Below the pieces are notes generated by a model that was not told the origin of the DNA, made no database searches, and saw only the letters and a program-made list of their open reading frames with translations. Position numbers and translations under genes: made by a program. From an uncultured Rubripirellula sp. (lineage in GTDB: Bacteria; Planctomycetota; Planctomycetia; Pirellulales; Pirellulaceae), in contig CALIBL010000044.1 in assembly GCA_938045805.1 (NCBI GenBank), positions 1 to 52,729 on the forward strand: a stretch of DNA of 52,729 nucleotides. The letters are read 5' to 3'. Position 1 is the stretch's first letter. The number at the start of each line of letters is the position of its first letter. Positions 1-8,703 of this stretch are shown piece by piece.

Positions 1-181
1 CCGCACACAGGCGGAGTTTAACCGCAGCCGGATGCTTAATGTGTCCGTGGAACAGTGCCATTTTGATAGAAAAAATATGGTTTGGCTTTTTTCTTGTTAT
101 GATGCATTGTGCTGGGGCATCCAAGCTGCCGAATGATTGAGTATTGAATCTTTCCAATACGATGGAGCAAGAAGCAAAAAG
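1..181. other. Left-edge region upstream of Gfo/Idh/MocA gene
   Basis: 181 nt with no recognisable gene end. It probably contains the promoter of the Gfo/Idh/MocA-di-iron protein pair; GGAG at 164-167 may be the ribosome site. T- and A-rich stretches at 61-100 are noted but not assigned. Confidence 0.4.
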
Positions 182-1534
182 ATGAAGAAAAGTTCTCCGA
201 AGGTTGATCGCCGAGACATTATCAAACGCCGAGAGCTCATCAAGCTAAGTGCGGCAGGTATCGTGATACCGGTTGGTGTTTATTCGTCCCAGAGTAGTGG
301 CGCGCAGAGTGTGTCAGCTAACGAGCGAATCCAAGTCGGTGTGATTGGTTTAGGAGCACGTGGTTACAATCTTATCGATGGTTTTTTGGCCAATGATCAA
401 GCTCGGATCACTGCGGTCTGTGATGTCGATCATTTGCACTATCGGGATCGAGCTTGGGGCAAAGGTCAATCCTATGGTTTGAATCCCGCTGCACAGAAAA
501 TTGCATCCTCGCAAGGAAATCAAGCTGACCTGCTAAAGACTTCAGACTTCCGGCGTCTTTGTGAGTCGGAAAAGGTAGATGCTGTCGTGGTTGCTACACC
601 CGATCACTGGCATGCCCATTGCACTCTCGAAGCAATCAAGCACGGGAAAGACGTTTACTGCGAAAAACCGGTAACTCATACCTTCGCTGAGGGCCAAATG
701 ATTTGCGAAGCGGTGAAAGATGCCGGCACTGTCTTTCAGACAGGAAGTCAGCAGCGAAGCGACGAAAAGTTTCGGCGAGCGGTCGAGTTGGTTCGTAACG
801 GTCATCTAGGAGAGATTAAAACGGTCGAGGTTGGCTTGCCCCCTGGGTACGACTCTCCTCAGGGCGATGACACTCCTAGCCTGCCACCCGTCTTTTTGGA
901 CTATGAGTTGTGGGTCGGTCCTGCACCGTTTTTTCCCTACATGCGGGCGCGTCACCATCGTTGGTGGCGAGGGCACCGTGCTTACGGTGGCGGTGTGTTG
1001 ATGGATTGGATCGGACACCATAACGATATCGCGCACTGGGCGTTGGCTGTGGATCGGAGCGGTCCCACGCGAGTCCAGTCGCTTGGATGGACGCCTGCTG
1101 CAACACCGATCTACAACACACCCCATCAATACGAGATTCTCTGTCAGTATGAAAATGGAACTAAAACGTCCATCAGCAGTAAACACCGACAGGGTGTGAC
1201 GTTCAGGGGTGAAAAGGGGAATCTCTTCGTGACTCGCGGTAAGATTCAAGCAACCGATGAACGGTTGGTGGAGCCTTCCTTTTTGCCCGGTTTAAATCGA
1301 GTGACCGAATCCAATGACCATATCCAGAACTTTATAGATTGTATTCGCACTCGCGACGAGTGCATTGCGCCGGCAGAAGTCGCGCATCGTTCGATCACTC
1401 CTGGGCATCTCGGTTATGTGTCTTGGCAGCTTCGACGCCCAATCGAATGGGATCCGCAAAGCGAGTCGATTCGAAATGATGCAGAAGCTGATCAGCTTTT
1501 GCGGCGCAATGATTATCGTGAACCTTGGACTTGA
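182..1534 (+). CDS. Tat-exported Gfo/Idh/MocA family oxidoreductase
   Basis: NAD(P)-dependent sugar or cyclitol oxidoreductase of the Gfo/Idh/MocA family, about 450 aa. The N-terminus has a twin-arginine signal (KRRELIK near residues 15-21, followed by a short hydrophobic stretch). The Rossmann fold shows GLGARG at about 56-61, then a CDVD acidic turn, ATPDHWH at about 138-144 and the catalytic-lysine motif EKP at 161-163. The chosen ATG at 182 puts the Tat motif near the N-terminus and has GGAG at 164-167; an in-frame TTG at 137 would add 15 residues without a visible ribosome site. Only 3 nt separate its stop from the next gene, so the two are probably co-translated. The family assignment is firm; the substrate is unknown. 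Tat export implies that the cofactor is bound before secretion. Confidence 0.93.
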   Translation: MKKSSPKVDRRDIIKRRELIKLSAAGIVIPVGVYSSQSSGAQSVSANERIQVGVIGLGARGYNLIDGFLANDQARITAVCDVDHLHYRDRAWGKGQSYGLNPAAQKIASSQGNQADLLKTSDFRRLCESEKVDAVVVATPDHWHAHCTLEAIKHGKDVYCEKPVTHTFAEGQMICEAVKDAGTVFQTGSQQRSDEKFRRAVELVRNGHLGEIKTVEVGLPPGYDSPQGDDTPSLPPVFLDYELWVGPAPFFPYMRARHHRWWRGHRAYGGGVLMDWIGHHNDIAHWALAVDRSGPTRVQSLGWTPAATPIYNTPHQYEILCQYENGTKTSISSKHRQGVTFRGEKGNLFVTRGKIQATDERLVEPSFLPGLNRVTESNDHIQNFIDCIRTRDECIAPAEVAHRSITPGHLGYVSWQLRRPIEWDPQSESIRNDAEADQLLRRNDYREPWT

Positions 1535-1537
1535 TCA

Positions 1538-2977
1538 ATGAACACCGGTGACTCAGCAACTCAGCGTCCCTATGTCACTTACAGGTCGCTCCCAGAGTTG
1601 GCTGGGATTTGCACCATGGATTGCGCTGTTGATGCGAATTGGAGCCTTGAGCAAAGTGTTGCTCGGCTCAAGCGGCTTCATTATGCACTGAGACGGATTC
1701 ACGAAACGCTAACCGAGAAAATTACATCCCAGCCTATTTATGAGCTGAAGACTGCGTTTAGTTATCATGCTTATCTTTGCGCCGAGCAGGTCGATCTGAT
1801 TCGGCGTCGAGTTTCTGAAATGCGCGAACCACCTTTGGGTCTCGACAAGGATCCGGAGGAGAGTCTTGTCGTTTTCTTCGATGAAATCAATGGTTCCGAA
1901 AACACTTATGAGTTGCTGCTTGGTGTTTATGAGCTTGCTTTACCGGCTGTTCTTGAGGCCTGCGAGCGGCTCAAGAGCGATGCCCATCCCTTGGCCGATG
2001 CACCGACGGTTCGAGTGGCCCGGTTGATTGTGTTTGAATTGCAGGAACTCGTTCAATTTGGGAAGCGTGCGTTGCAGTGTCTAGCCGATGACTCGTCCAC
2101 TGAAGATTCCGAAGATTGGCTTGAGCATCTCAGGCTTTTTTTGAAGATTTCTGGTGGTATTGATGGCGCGGAGCAACGGATTGAAGCCGGTCCATGCAAG
2201 ACGCGTTACCCGAAAGAGAAGGCTGAGTATCGGAGAGAGCCTAGACGTGACGAGCGATTTATCGACTCCTTCAACGCGGGCGTGAATCCGGAGGTTTTTC
2301 TGTACGATGATCAGTACTCGGCACGGGATAAGACGCTCATGATGTACTACAAGCGTCTGCGTGAGTTGGATGTGCCGGAGATGATGGCGAGTATTCTTGT
2401 TGATTTACGGCAGGAGGAATCGTGGGGATTCCACATGGAAATGTCTCGTCAATTATGGGATGAGTCACGGCACGCAATGATGGGTGAAGTTGGATTTGCC
2501 TCGTTAGGGATTGATTGGACAAAGATACCGATCAATTTCACGTGGTCTCGAAATTTAAATTTGCAACTCGACGCGCGTGAACGCCACGGTGTGCTTTTTT
2601 TCATTGAGCAGGGGTTAATGCCACGCACTGGTAAACGCTACGAGTGGGAGGTGGCGAGTGAGAGTGGGGATGCATTATCCGCTTTGTTTCAAGACTTTGA
2701 CTGGGCCGATGAGGTCCTGCATGCTCAGATTGGAAGACGTTGGTACGTGCCTCGCTATGAAGATTTAAAAGAAGCGTTGGGTTATGGCGATCGATGTTGG
2801 TCAAAAGTTCTCAGCTACTGGCGAGAAGATTTGGAGAAGGGGAGAACGGAGCACCGAAATTGGTGGCCGGACCTTTACCAAGAGGCTTGCCGAGCGTGGG
2901 GTAAGCAACCCGATCCCGCAGCCTTGCAGTTTGAGGAAACCTACGAAGGAAAACGAGCCGATCTTGAAAAGATCTGA
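1538..2977 (+). CDS. Ferritin-like di-iron protein, uncharacterised
   Basis: 479 aa, helix-rich, with no signal peptide. I do not recognise a named family, but the second half carries a convincing four-helix di-iron ligand pattern: E293/E294, then DESRH (E309-x-x-H312), E357 in FFIEQG, then DEVLH (E392-x-x-H395). The first half (about 40-180) is also helical, with scattered Glu/His (ELKTAFSYH near 69-77), and could be a degenerate second bundle. The start ATG lies 3 nt after the stop of the Gfo/Idh/MocA gene and has no strong ribosome site, which suggests translational coupling. The role is inferred only: an oxygenase/oxidase-like or iron-handling partner of the upstream oxidoreductase. Its lack of a leader beside a Tat-exported partner is odd; hitchhiking Tat export is possible but unsupported. 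Confidence 0.8.
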   Translation: MNTGDSATQRPYVTYRSLPELAGICTMDCAVDANWSLEQSVARLKRLHYALRRIHETLTEKITSQPIYELKTAFSYHAYLCAEQVDLIRRRVSEMREPPLGLDKDPEESLVVFFDEINGSENTYELLLGVYELALPAVLEACERLKSDAHPLADAPTVRVARLIVFELQELVQFGKRALQCLADDSSTEDSEDWLEHLRLFLKISGGIDGAEQRIEAGPCKTRYPKEKAEYRREPRRDERFIDSFNAGVNPEVFLYDDQYSARDKTLMMYYKRLRELDVPEMMASILVDLRQEESWGFHMEMSRQLWDESRHAMMGEVGFASLGIDWTKIPINFTWSRNLNLQLDARERHGVLFFIEQGLMPRTGKRYEWEVASESGDALSALFQDFDWADEVLHAQIGRRWYVPRYEDLKEALGYGDRCWSKVLSYWREDLEKGRTEHRNWWPDLYQEACRAWGKQPDPAALQFEETYEGKRADLEKI

Positions 2978-3315
2978 TTCGCAACAGAAGTTGCCACTCG
3001 TTCACGCTTCGGGATGGGAGCGATCTCCGCGTTTTTGCGAGCAGGCGTTGAATTTTGCCCCGCTTGTTAATGGGGTGATCTCTCGGTAGGTCCGTCAGTG
3101 TGCTACTCGCTTGCGAGCTGAATACAAGTGGCTTGCGTCAGGAGCGGTCATCTTAGGTCGCGTAATTCGATAGACTAATGCAATCGTGTGTAAATACGGT
3201 GTGCAAATTCATGGGGCGGTGGCTTCCGAGCTTAAAACTCATGAGTTGGGTACTCGCCCAATGTAGATTTATTGATTAAGCGACTGTCGTGATGATCCCG
3301 GTTAAGGAGTGTTGG
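2978..3315. other. Intergenic region with no clear gene
   Basis: 338 nt between the di-iron protein and the first sulfatase. Only small inverted repeats are visible (CCCC...GGGG around 3059-3076; CTCGC-TT-GCGAG at 3106-3117), and neither has a T tract. It probably holds the promoter of the sulfatase gene. AAGGAG at 3304-3309 is that gene's ribosome binding site. Confidence 0.5.
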
Positions 3316-4674
3316 ATGAGATTTTCAGTTTGGTGTACTTGCTTCGTTGCACTTTGCCTTTTCGCTCGGCATGTGGACGCTGCAACCGGCAGTCGACCGA
3401 ATGTCATTGTGATTTATTCCGATGATCAGGGGACACTTGATCTGAATTGTTATGGTTCCAAAGATTTGCACACACCGCATCTCGATCGGTTGGCGGAACG
3501 AGGCGTCCGATTCACCCAGATGTACTCTCCGTCAGCGATTTGCTCGGCTTCACGTGCTGGACTGATGACCGGGCGATTTCCTGCGCGAGCAGGCGTGCCC
3601 TCAAATGTTTCGTCGACGAAGGGTGTGCCCGGCATGCCCGCAACGGAGGTCACCCTCGCTGAATTGATGGGAAGCCAAGGTTATAGAACTGGGCATATCG
3701 GAAAATGGCATTTGGGCTACACGCCTGAAACGATGCCAAACGCTCAGGGTTTCGATTACTCCTTCGGCCACATGGGCGGTTGCATCGATAACTATTCTCA
3801 TTTCTTCTACTGGCAGGGGCCAAACCGACATGATCTCTGGAGGAATGGAACCGAGATTTTTGAGGATGGTGAGTTCTTTCTTGATCTGATGGTGGATGAG
3901 GCAAAGCAATTTATTGGCTCGACATCGAAGAAACCCTTTTTCATGTATTGGGCGATCAATGCACCACATTACCCGATGCAAGGAACCTCGAAGTGGCGTG
4001 ATCAATATCGCCATCTCGATTCACCTCGTCGCCAGTACGCAGAATTCGTTTCAACGGTCGATGAAAAGGTTGGTGCGATCTTGGACTACTTGGATGAACT
4101 TTCCATCAGCGAGAACACGTTAGTGGTCTTTCAGTCGGATCATGGTCACTCGACGGAGGAACGCGCGTTTGGTGGTGGCGGTAACGCGGGGCCTTATCGA
4201 GGCGCGAAAGGCTGTCTCTTTGAAGCTGGTATTCGTGTTCCCGCGATTGTTTCGTTGCCTGGGACCATTCCCATGAACGAAGTTCGCAACCAGTTAGCTA
4301 CTGGATGCGATTGGTACCCCACTATTGCGGATCTGTGTGGCATTCAGTTGCCATCGCACCATTTGGATGGGAGGAGCCTTAAGTCGGTGATTGAATCGAA
4401 CGACAATGCCAGTCCACATGCGTCTTTCTTTTGGCTGCTTGGCCGAGGTGAACGCGCGCAGTGGGCCGTCCGCCGAGGTGACTGGAAGTTGCTCGGGAAC
4501 CCAACCGACCGATCTGAGGGAGCGGGGCAAGTGAAACTGCCTTCAAGATTTCTCGTTAACTTGGCTGATGATATCAGCGAAAGTAAAAACGTTGCGGACG
4601 AACACCCACAGATCCTTCAGGACCTTGAACGCATCATGGAGCAACAGGTGGCTAGCCTAGGGGAATCCAACTAA
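3316..4674 (+). CDS. Secreted Cys-type sulfatase (CSASR variant)
   Basis: Family S1 sulfatase, about 452 aa, which hydrolyses sulfate esters, probably on a polysaccharide. The ATG at 3316 is chosen because AAGGAG lies six bases upstream and a compact Sec signal follows (hydrophobic 5-17, Ala-rich cleavage near 22); GTG 3289 and ATG 3292 are worse. SDD at 35-37 is the Ca-binding start of the fold. The formylglycine motif is CSASR at 76-80 followed by AGLMTGR, with Ala where Pro is usual; this still fits the C-x-P/A-x-R consensus. GKWHLG and the later SDHGH metal ligands are present. It converges with the next sulfatase, 85 nt away. Substrate unknown. Confidence 0.95.
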   Translation: MRFSVWCTCFVALCLFARHVDAATGSRPNVIVIYSDDQGTLDLNCYGSKDLHTPHLDRLAERGVRFTQMYSPSAICSASRAGLMTGRFPARAGVPSNVSSTKGVPGMPATEVTLAELMGSQGYRTGHIGKWHLGYTPETMPNAQGFDYSFGHMGGCIDNYSHFFYWQGPNRHDLWRNGTEIFEDGEFFLDLMVDEAKQFIGSTSKKPFFMYWAINAPHYPMQGTSKWRDQYRHLDSPRRQYAEFVSTVDEKVGAILDYLDELSISENTLVVFQSDHGHSTEERAFGGGGNAGPYRGAKGCLFEAGIRVPAIVSLPGTIPMNEVRNQLATGCDWYPTIADLCGIQLPSHHLDGRSLKSVIESNDNASPHASFFWLLGRGERAQWAVRRGDWKLLGNPTDRSEGAGQVKLPSRFLVNLADDISESKNVADEHPQILQDLERIMEQQVASLGESN

Positions 4675-4759
4675 TCGAACCCGAGGCAACAAGGTTGGAT
4701 GATCTTTTGAGTTGTGTCTTATTGGGTTTGTTGCAGCAGTATCTTAACGCAGAGTGAAC

Positions 4760-6256
4760 TTATTGTGGTTCTTCACGGGGAAGCCATTGATCGTAGTGCT
4801 GTGCACTTTGGCTGGACCAAAACGGCGACGATCCCCATAGTGGAACCGTTGGTAGGGAGGACTGCCAGCTACCCAACATCTGGTACAGTTCTTCCGCGCG
4901 AGTTCGGTCTTGATTGAAACGATTTTCGGTTTCCGCCATGTCGACCGAAGGCTGGAACATTTCTGCTGGACGATGCGATAAGTGGATTAGTTTGTCTTCG
5001 CCATCTAGCACTGCGGCTTGGCCCTGCAATCGCCAGAAAAGGGTTCGTCGTTGTGGAGGTTCCGTTCCCATCAGTACGGGTAAAAGGTTCACTCCGTCAT
5101 AAGCACCGTATCGACGAACCATTTTCTTTCGATTGTTTTTGTCTTCATGACTGCGAGCTTCGGCTAACGGTAAAGCATCTGCTTTTGCGGCAGCAAGAAA
5201 GGTGGGAAGGAGATCCAAACTTGACACAACACCACTTTGGTTTTCCTGCTTCGGGATTACCGTGGGCCACGACCAGATCATTGGGATTCGAATTCCGCCT
5301 TCTTTCAGGCATCCTTTTACACCTGACAGAGGACCGTTCCAGCTACCGTTATTGGTCGCACCTCCGTTATCCGAGAAAAAGCAAACAAGAGTGTTGTCAA
5401 TCTGTCCTGTTTTTTCCAGAAGTGACATCACGCGACCAATCCCGCGATCCATCGCGTAAACCATCGCAGCATAGGTGCGACGCTTAGGATCTTTGATGGA
5501 TCCGAAAATAGCCTCATCCTCTTTAGTCGCTTGTCTTGGTCCGTGAGGCGCGTTGTAGGAGAGGAAAAGAAACCATGGCTTGTCGCTTGATTGACTTTTT
5601 TCAATCCACCCAACCGCCTCATCCGTAAAAAAATCAGTCAGGTAAGGACTCGAGAATTCTCGAAGTGGTTCCCCGTTTCTCTCGAGCTGATTGTTTTCCG
5701 GACTTGGGAAATACCCGTGCCCTCCGCCGAGCATGCCGCAGAAATAGTCGAAGCCTCGCTGTTGTGGATGAAAGAGCTCGCCAGTCCCTAGGTGCCATTT
5801 TCCAACTAATCCTGTCTGGTAGCCAGCGTGATGAAGGTGATCCGCAAGGGTGTGCTCGCCTGGTGGAAGGCCAAGTAGTTCAGGGCGGGTCGCGTAGTTG
5901 CTGGCAGCCTGATTCAGATTCCCTTCGTATCCAAAGCGACGTGGGTCTCGGCCCGTAATTAAACCTGCTCGAGATGGTGAGCAGACTGCACTGGCAACAT
6001 AGGCTTGAGTACAAAGCACACCTGAAGCTGCCAATTGATCTAGGTTCGGTGTTTGCAACTGCTGGCTTCCCATGCAGCCAAGGTCACCGTATCCCATGTC
6101 ATCAGCAAGGATCAACAAGATGTTTGGGGGTTGAGTTGTTGATTGTGCCAACGCCCCTAGGCTTGAGATCAGCAAGATCATCGAGCAGAGCGAAAGCCGA
6201 TTGAGTGCGTGGCAAAAGATCACACATGGTACAGTCATCACAGAGGGCATCTTCAT
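4760..6256 (-). CDS. Secreted arylsulfatase-type sulfatase
   Basis: Family S1 sulfatase, 498 aa. A hydrophobic leader at about 20-37 ends in ALAQ, consistent with Sec export. It has ADD at 51-53, the canonical formylglycine motif CSPSR at 92-96 with AGLITGR, GKWHLG, and FSDNGG in the second half as metal ligand, all typical of arylsulfatase A-like enzymes. It is the last gene of the minus-strand run, 63 nt downstream of the WD40 gene, so it may be the terminal gene of that operon. No clear ribosome site precedes the chosen start; an internal ATG seven codons in is an alternative. The substrate is likely a sulfated glycan (inference). Confidence 0.95.
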   Translation of the reverse strand: MKMPSVMTVPCVIFCHALNRLSLCSMILLISSLGALAQSTTQPPNILLILADDMGYGDLGCMGSQQLQTPNLDQLAASGVLCTQAYVASAVCSPSRAGLITGRDPRRFGYEGNLNQAASNYATRPELLGLPPGEHTLADHLHHAGYQTGLVGKWHLGTGELFHPQQRGFDYFCGMLGGGHGYFPSPENNQLERNGEPLREFSSPYLTDFFTDEAVGWIEKSQSSDKPWFLFLSYNAPHGPRQATKEDEAIFGSIKDPKRRTYAAMVYAMDRGIGRVMSLLEKTGQIDNTLVCFFSDNGGATNNGSWNGPLSGVKGCLKEGGIRIPMIWSWPTVIPKQENQSGVVSSLDLLPTFLAAAKADALPLAEARSHEDKNNRKKMVRRYGAYDGVNLLPVLMGTEPPQRRTLFWRLQGQAAVLDGEDKLIHLSHRPAEMFQPSVDMAETENRFNQDRTRAEELYQMLGSWQSSLPTVPLWGSSPFWSSQSAQHYDQWLPREEPQ

Positions 6257-6319
6257 TGGATCTTGGGTTGAAAGTGATTCCGTCTTTATTGAGCAGCTTG
6301 GGCAGTCAAAGATGGCAGA

Positions 6320-7381
6320 CTAGCTGTTGTCGGTTTCTTCATCCCCATGAGTCAAGGACTTGGTCTCTTGAGGCTGTGGGTCTTCGATTTGGAAAGACCA
6401 ACGGGCAAGTCTTTGATGGGCCGCTGTGATCATCACTTGATTTTCAAAATCGGTGCTGAAGGCGTGGATGTGTCCCGAGTGCTCCACGATGTGAGATTGT
6501 TCTCCCGTTTCTACTTCGTGTACCGAGATGAACCCTTTGTGATTACCACCAACACTTAGGAGTTGCTTGCCATCAGGTGACCATTGCATCTGCTCAACAA
6601 GCCCCTTGTTCTTCGAATTCTCCATCATTTGGATTCGTTCGCCACTGTTGATGTCAAAAACTTCAATCCGACTGGGGCCATCCAGATGATCAATATTTCC
6701 AACTTTTCCCATGCCACCGACCGCTAACTTGGTCTTGTCTGGTGAGAAAGCCAGGCTACGAATTCCGCCAATCGAATGCCTGCGTTGTTTTGGATCCCAT
6801 GTGTACATTTCGGGTGTTTCTAGCTCGGCAGTCTTTTCAAGCGTTTGTGCGTTCCAGATCGCGATATGTCCAACACGATCTCCTGTTGCAATGCACGATC
6901 CGTCTGAAGAGAGATCCAATGCGTACAGCATTGAGGGATAGTGGTGCGGCGTCATTTTCTCGTGGTCAGTGAAGCTGCCCAGATTTTCTCCATTTTCAGC
7001 ATCCCACACACGGCATTGCATGTCATCGCCTACGGAAATGACGCGATGGTCAGGGGTGAGAGCGATACGTCGAATCCAGCTATCGTGAGCCGTGATGGTT
7101 TTGATCTGTTGTCCGCTCTCGGTATCCCACCACACCAATTTTTTGTCGTAACCACTGGTGATCAGCTTTTGTCCGGCAAGTACCGCTCCCGTGACATAGC
7201 TCGAATGGCCATCACCTGAAAGGTTGACGCGTTCGGCTTTCTCTTCATTCAGTGGTAAGTAGTAAACACTGGCATCGGAACAGCCAAACCAAAGGCGTTG
7301 ACGGTTTGGATCGACCGCGAGACAAAAAATAATCTCTTGTCCGGGCCATTCGTTGGTGACCTTTAAAGTGCTGAAGTTCAT
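6320..7381 (-). CDS. WD40-repeat beta-propeller protein (cassette copy 1)
   Basis: About 353 aa made of repeated WD40 blades, recognisable from recurring units ending in WW/VWD/IWN (KLVWWDTESG, CRVWDAENG, IAIWNAQT, IEVFDINSG) with SPD/TPD turns. No signal peptide is visible, unlike nearly all its neighbours. The ATG at 7381 is chosen: GGGGAGAG (7396-7389) gives a spacing of about 8 nt and leaves an 18-nt gap to the upstream DUF1501 stop; ATG 7387 is nearly as good. It is the third gene of a DUF1549-DUF1501-WD40 cassette that recurs on the other strand at 27692-31747. WD40 propellers are usually protein-interaction scaffolds; no catalytic motif is seen. Confidence 0.9.
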   Translation of the reverse strand: MNFSTLKVTNEWPGQEIIFCLAVDPNRQRLWFGCSDASVYYLPLNEEKAERVNLSGDGHSSYVTGAVLAGQKLITSGYDKKLVWWDTESGQQIKTITAHDSWIRRIALTPDHRVISVGDDMQCRVWDAENGENLGSFTDHEKMTPHHYPSMLYALDLSSDGSCIATGDRVGHIAIWNAQTLEKTAELETPEMYTWDPKQRRHSIGGIRSLAFSPDKTKLAVGGMGKVGNIDHLDGPSRIEVFDINSGERIQMMENSKNKGLVEQMQWSPDGKQLLSVGGNHKGFISVHEVETGEQSHIVEHSGHIHAFSTDFENQVMITAAHQRLARWSFQIEDPQPQETKSLTHGDEETDNS

Positions 7382-7398
7382 GACCATTCTCTCCCCGT

Positions 7399-8688
7399 TT
7401 AAGTCAGAATCGGGTAGCAAGGTGTACTGTCAAAATCGGCGATCGGAATGGGTCGGCTTCCAAGCATGTATTCTTTGGTGTGATCAATTCCCAAGGCCGC
7501 AAAAATGGTTGCGTACAGATCACCTGCGTTCATTTCACCCTCCACGACAGTATTACCATCTTGGTCGGTTTTTCCGTGAACGGTTCCGCCCTGAATACCA
7601 CAGCCACTCAAGGTGCAACTCCAAGCGCTGGCAAAATGATCGCGACCGAGACTACCGTTGATTGATGGCGTTCGGCCAAATTCGCCGAGCGAGATCACGA
7701 GTGTGCTTTCCAGCAGGCCACGGTCTTTGAGGTCATCCAGCAGTGTCGACATGCAGTGATCAAGGTCTGCACAGAGTTCTTGATGTGTCTCAAAGTTTTG
7801 GCCATGGCTATCCCACCAGGCTCTTGCCACTTTGACAAACGGAACACCTGCTTCGACTAATCTTCTCGCTACAAGGCACTGTTGGCCAAACTGCGTGGGT
7901 CCATATTGATTGCGTACCGTCTCCGATTCGCGTTCAATGTCGAAAAGGTAATCACTAGCCATTAATCCTCTGACACGTCCATACGCGCTGTGATGACCTT
8001 CGAATGATGGGTGTGAATGATGCCGAGCGTAGATTTTGGAAAGTTGATCCAATAGCTCAGCTCGATCTCGGTGGTCGGTATCGGTGATCGCCTCAAGCCT
8101 TTGGATGTTTTCGGGCATCATGGCATCTGTCAGGAACATCGGGTTGTAGCGACCCCCAAGGAATCCTGCCGAACCTTTGCGGCGACCCTCCGTTGACGTG
8201 TACATCGAAACATAGTCTGGGACTTTGCTTTCGATATTCCCCAGTTCTCTCGCAAGGATCGCACCAAGGTGAGGAAAGTCGACCCCTGCCTCGTTGACTC
8301 TTCCTTTATCCATCAGCTCGTATGCGGTTCCATGGTCCGCAATTTTCGTGTTTAGCGATCGAATAATCGCCGTCTCGCCGAGACGCGTGGACATTTTCGG
8401 CATTAGTTCCGAAATTCCAATTCCGGGAATCGAAGTCTGGATCTGCGCAAAAGGCCCTCCGGTTGGTCGACCCGGTTTCGGATCCCACGTCTCTAGCTGG
8501 CTAGCTCCACCTGCCAGCCACAGCAGGATCACCCGTTTCCCTGACGCTCGAAGTTGATCATTCAACGCGTCCTGAGCGAACGCATTGATTTGGTTCATGT
8601 TGGCGGCATATCCAATACCACTTGCAGATCCTACAAGACGCATCATGCTCCGACGATCCAGTGTGTCTGATCGGTGGTGGTGTTCCAT
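7399..8688 (-). CDS. DUF1501 protein, Tat leader (cassette copy 1)
   Basis: 429 aa DUF1501-family protein, related in fold to alkaline phosphatase/sulfatase-like proteins but of unproven function. The N-terminus has a Tat-like motif DRRSMMR near residues 11-17 and a weak hydrophobic stretch. Family hallmarks are LLWLAGGASQLETWDPKPG near 55-73, SLNT and HGTAYELM, the late SLGEFGRTP, and GRDHF followed by a VHGKTD-type segment. The start has TTAGG six bases upstream, and the upstream DUF1549 gene ends 15 nt before it, so the two are an operon. DUF1501 is almost always next to DUF1549/DUF1553 genes in planctomycetes, which implies a shared complex or pathway. Confidence 0.94.
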   Translation of the reverse strand: MEHHHRSDTLDRRSMMRLVGSASGIGYAANMNQINAFAQDALNDQLRASGKRVILLWLAGGASQLETWDPKPGRPTGGPFAQIQTSIPGIGISELMPKMSTRLGETAIIRSLNTKIADHGTAYELMDKGRVNEAGVDFPHLGAILARELGNIESKVPDYVSMYTSTEGRRKGSAGFLGGRYNPMFLTDAMMPENIQRLEAITDTDHRDRAELLDQLSKIYARHHSHPSFEGHHSAYGRVRGLMASDYLFDIERESETVRNQYGPTQFGQQCLVARRLVEAGVPFVKVARAWWDSHGQNFETHQELCADLDHCMSTLLDDLKDRGLLESTLVISLGEFGRTPSINGSLGRDHFASAWSCTLSGCGIQGGTVHGKTDQDGNTVVEGEMNAGDLYATIFAALGIDHTKEYMLGSRPIPIADFDSTPCYPILT

Positions 8689-8703
8689 GGTGGACCTAAT
8701 CGA

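Noticed and set aside
2784..3089. 101-codon plus-strand frame overlapping the 3' end of the di-iron protein gene
   Set aside because: Mostly overlaps a real gene in another frame and has no recognisable motif.
3100..3120. Terminator at the small CTCGC/GCGAG hairpin
   Set aside because: Five-bp stem with a two-base loop and no T tract.
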